64,000 nucleotides of DNA from contig JADWOT020000001.1 of NCBI GenBank assembly GCA_036345935.2, positions 24,817,886 to 24,881,885 on the forward strand. The letters run 5' to 3'. The position numbers and the translations under genes were made by a program. Below, in pieces: positions 60,690-64,000 of the stretch (positions within the stretch are counted from its first letter, which is position 1; every line of letters starts with the position of its first letter). The stretch comes from Taenia hydatigena. Lineage: Eukaryota; Platyhelminthes; Cestoda; Cyclophyllidea; Taeniidae. The notes beneath the pieces were generated by a model, which saw only the letters and a program-made list of their open reading frames with translations, was not told the DNA's origin and ran no database searches.

Positions 60690-61890
60690 TTAGTAAGCGT
60701 CAGACCCCTCCAATCTCGGAAAGGTAGATATCAATGTAAACGTTCAGGGTTGCCAAACAACGCCCTGCAATATTGTTAGTACGAACGAGAAGTGTTTCAT
60801 CGATGATGCAGCGAATACCAGGAGGCTCTAGGCCTAACCTACACGGCCTTTTATCTAAAGAATTTGATCGCGCGCGATTTTAAAAACGGACGCTGCAAGA
60901 TGGCATGGAGCATTGATCAGTCGATGCCATGAATCCGCAAGGCAAGTCGATAATCGAGGTAGAGCTTCGTAGTGTACAGACCACTTTCGCAAACGAGGTC
61001 TCGACCCCAGTGCTGCTGAAGATGAAGTAGGCAGTAGATTCGTGCCTAGGCAAGCAGGCGACAAACGTCGCAATCACGGTGTCGCATACTTCAATGACAG
61101 CCAGTGGCGGGCGACGATAGATGCTGGGAGAGCTGCAGGCTTGAAGGTGTTGCGGATCGCTAATGTGCCTACGGCAGCCACCATCGCATATGGTTCGGAC
61201 AAAAGATCCGACTTGCAGCGCAATGTGCGCGTGTTTGATTTGGGTGGTGGAACCTTCGATGTCTCCATCCCATCCATTGAGGATGGATTATTTGAGGTTA
61301 AATCGACTAACAGTGGAACGCACTTGGGTGGCGAGGTCTTTAATTCTCACACAGGAAGATATTTTTTAAGATGCTTGGGCCAATGCACAAGGGCGAGTGC
61401 TTGGCAACCATCAAGAAGGCCATCAGCCCTCTAGGAAAGGCGTGTGAGGTGGCAAGTGAAATGGTAGGTTTTTCTGAGTACCCAAACATAGATGTGAAAT
61501 TGTTGCTTGAGGGCAGTGTGTTCAGCATGACCCTCACACGGACGTCGGCTTAAGCATTTGTGCTCAGATCTCCTCCACAGAACCCTGGATCCGGTGAAAC
61601 AGGCATTAAGTGATGCAAAGCTGCACAAGTTGATTTTCATGAGACAGTTGTTGCAAGACATCTTAAATAGTAAGCATAAATCTGCATAGGGCAGTAGCAT
61701 ACGCTGCGGCGTCACAAGCGCCTAATCTGACTGATGACGAGTCGTTGAAGGCACAGGATTTGGTGCTGCTCGCGGTGGCGTCAATCTCACTAGCCGCGGA
61801 GCTGATGTTGATAAGGCGCAATGCGAAGATTCTGAGAAAGATGGCATAGATATTCTCGACGTGTTTAGGCAATCAATCGGGTGTGTTAGT
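60690..61890 (+). pseudogene. HSP70 pseudogene, right arm copy
   Basis: This carries the same order of HSP70 pieces as the left arm copy: GKVDIN-type start, CFIDDAA, an open stretch from 61042 with [12 protein letters not shown] and GTHLGGE, then EVASEM...[13 protein letters not shown] and an AVAYAAASQAPNLTDDE piece. It breaks at different places: the left copy's long 158-codon frame is cut here by a one-base change near 61,371. The DLGGGT motif keeps the usual leucine where the left copy has threonine. It cannot encode a whole chaperone. Confidence 0.85.
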
Positions 61891-63481
61891 GCAGGTGTAG
61901 AGCAACACCTACACACCTACAGATGGCTCCCATCTACTCTGACGTCGGGAAATAAGCAATATAAAGTAAGGTAGTCGTTCCAGGGGATTGGTTCCACTGA
62001 CAGTAGTACTGAGAGCTCATTCCGAAGTTGTAATATTGAAGTGACGTGAAAATGTTGGCAGCAGCACCATGCATGCAATAGTAGTAGAGTGTCAGACTCA
62101 CGACATTCGAACAATGGAAGAGCTCTAGACGTGTGTTCTATGAGCCCCAATGGCTCCACTTACTATGATGACGAAAATCTAATCTACATCTCCGGAACCC
62201 TATCTGTCGCATACTCTAATACGGACAACAGCCGCAGCCACCAGAGTCATTGCCTTCCTTCAAGCTCAAAACTCGACGCGGTCAAAAGCCCGCTTAATTG
62301 GGAACAAGAAATATCGATTGCTAGGTGGAGGATTCACCGCCTCTGAGTAGTTTAAAACTGCTGCTTAGCATATTACCATGCACAGAGTCTTAGTAAAAAT
62401 TTAATAAAGTGTGCTCTAAAGTGATAAATTTTTTTAAGCAAGTTTATTTCAAGCGTATTTGCGAGTCCAGTTTGGCAGTGTTTCGTAATTTTTCAAGTCA
62501 CAGAAAGAAACGTAGTCATTGCATCGACGGATGTAAGTAGCACTTCGTGTGTGTCGGTAAGTGCAAATCGTAGCCCAGAGAATTTTAAAATGTTTTGATT
62601 TTTGCAGAGGAAGTGTAGTAGAGCCCTATCACAATTAGGTTTTTTTTCTGAAAATCAATTTGTTTTGTGACATCCTCCGCTAAATGCAGAACACGGGCAT
62701 GTGTGGCGGTTCGACAGCTTGCGGATCTGTCCGCAGCTTTATGTTGGGGCCGTGGCAGCGCCCAGCGTCCACTATTATTTGTATCACCTAGACTACAATG
62801 CTTTCTCTTTCTGTTAAGCCAATTTTTGCAAAACCAAGGCGCTTACTTAGCTAAGTTTTGACAGTTAAATCTTTAAATAAACCAACAAAACTCGCGCATA
62901 AGCTGCTTGATAATAACATTAAAACATGTATGGTAGCAGCGGCTTATTTAGCTTCTCTGCTGAAATAGGTTTTGCGTGGATGGTTTGGGGAGGTTTAATT
63001 ATGTTTTCCGAAAGGATTGCAATTTTAGCTGATAACACTGTGCCTGCAATTTGGATTCAGATCAATGTGTACTTACAAATAAATAGGAGCAACACTTTCG
63101 TGCCTCTCAGACTGCCTGCCAGTAGCCATACAAATAAATACCTTTTGGTTCAGAAATTGTGCTAACAAAACACGTTATTAAGTCGCGCAAATTTCGGGTT
63201 TAAATCTGCAGGATTCGTATTACGTTAGCTAATGCTTGGGATGGAGACTATGTGGACACCACTAAAGTCTTCGCAATCAGCAGGCGCATTGGTTTTACTG
63301 AGCTTTGCTTGTAATTGCCAGGATAATGAATTTACTTACTGCTTCTGCTATTTTCGTCGGTATGTTTAACGCAATTATCGCACATCTTCAAAGCTAAATT
63401 AAGTTGCAATTACAAGACTATGTTTGCTGATCAGTGACTCTTTCTGTTCTTTTTCTCGGGGTCTAATTTATGAACACAAAG

Positions 63482-63772
63482 TAGTCGGAAAGGTTCTACA
63501 ACCACCGAATTTCTACGTCGGCCGAGTGGTCTGATTTTATTTTTATTAATCTGGATAAACCGGAGTTTACCTTCATCCTACCCACGTTTCATCCAAATCG
63601 CTGCAATAGCCAATCTTCCTCACCCTAAACATGCTCACCAGGCAGAATTCACTGGCAGAACACATGACATCGTCAGACTAGAATCCGACACATTATACAC
63701 ACTTGTAGCAGAAGTATTCGAGGATGACATGATTTTTTGCCTGCAGCGCAAACGTAAAAACAATATCCGATG
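63482..63772 (+). pseudogene. Decayed FnIII exon of gene E'
   Basis: Starts after AACACAAAG and opens with an FnIII-like PPNFYVGRV, as in gene D's PPNFYVSKL. In-frame stops follow at once, and the later DTLYTLVAEVFEDD strand is in another frame. The GATG|GTAAGT donor is intact and its flank matches gene A's intron 2. Compared with the left copy it has an extra 25 bases near its start, so the two dead copies have drifted separately. Confidence 0.7.
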
Positions 63773-64000
63773 GTAAGTTGGTATCTGTGAATATGATGCC
63801 TAACTCCACATCAAAAGTTTTTACACACCGACATTTATTCATAGTGACATTTATGATACCACATATTGCGACCATTGATATAGTTACAATCTGAATGGTC
63901 AGCTAATATATGCCATAAATGCAAAGAGTTTCTCCATGCGGGGATGCCATCACCTACCATACCTATAAATGTCTTTTGCCCTTCTGTTTACTAACGTAGT

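Larger units (their letters stand above)
57520..64000. repeat. Right arm of the large palindrome (continues off window)
   Basis: Inverted copy of 42,836-49,567. Landmarks appear in reverse order: the 64-codon frame at 49161-49355 (minus) recurs at 57735-57926 (plus), the HSP70 relic at 60.7-61.9 kb, and the antigen relic at 63.48-63.77 kb. One local difference is extra DNA near 59,580-59,710. The match still holds at the last base of the window. Confidence 0.92.

Noticed and set aside
1..64000. CRISPR arrays, bacterial operons, ribosomal RNA genes
   Set aside because: No regularly spaced direct repeats, no Shine-Dalgarno-led gene strings and no rRNA sequence were seen; spliced exons show the DNA is eukaryotic.

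Overview
The window looks like nuclear DNA of a taeniid tapeworm (Taenia, Hydatigera or Echinococcus type). It is AT-rich, carries multi-exon genes with short spliced exons, and holds several members of a gene family that I recognise as the EG95/TSOL18/45W group of secreted oncosphere host-protective antigens. The family hallmarks are all visible: a signal-peptide exon, a fibronectin type III (FnIII) exon and a short exon for a hydrophobic tail, joined by phase-1 introns. Relics of cytosolic HSP70, common in taeniid genomes, support the assignment. I used no database, so species and exact orthology are inference.

Layout. 1-5.6 kb: a roughly 1-kb inverted repeat (arms 1-1111 and 4542-5568) flanks coiled-coil-type exons on the + strand. 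4.9-9.9 kb: a string of + strand exons with matching splice phases and at least two plausible gene ends, products unknown; one minus-strand exon with weak helicase resemblance lies inside. 9.9-12.5 kb: little, apart from an EGF-like minus-strand ORF and a 122-codon ORF. 12.7-16.8 kb: gene A, a complete EG95-like gene with TATA box and poly(A) signal. 16.8-26.6 kb: gene-poor, with a tRNA-Tyr-like sequence, a 0.9-kb element with 125-bp inverted ends, and short dispersed repeats. 26.9-29.6 kb: gene B, with a TATA box, a signal peptide and two unlike FnIII exons. 33.8-34.1 kb: one intact FnIII exon (gene C, minus) with no partners found. 40.0-41.7 kb: a C2H2 zinc-finger gene. 42.8-64.0 kb: a large palindrome.

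The palindrome has arms at about 42,836-49,567 and 57,520-64,000, the right arm running off the window. Each arm holds a broken EG95-like gene (E, E') with a frameshifted HSP70 pseudogene inside its intron. The 8-kb spacer holds gene D (minus), a complete EG95-like gene whose tail exon carries three tandem 17-residue repeats, and whose second intron holds a second, decayed FnIII exon.

Functionally the antigen genes would encode small secreted or surface-anchored FnIII proteins. The common intron blocks, near-identical core promoters in A and D, inverted arms and dead copies show a cluster growing by segmental duplication and decaying copy by copy. Exon joins were made by hand from splice consensus and reading phase, and should be read as models.
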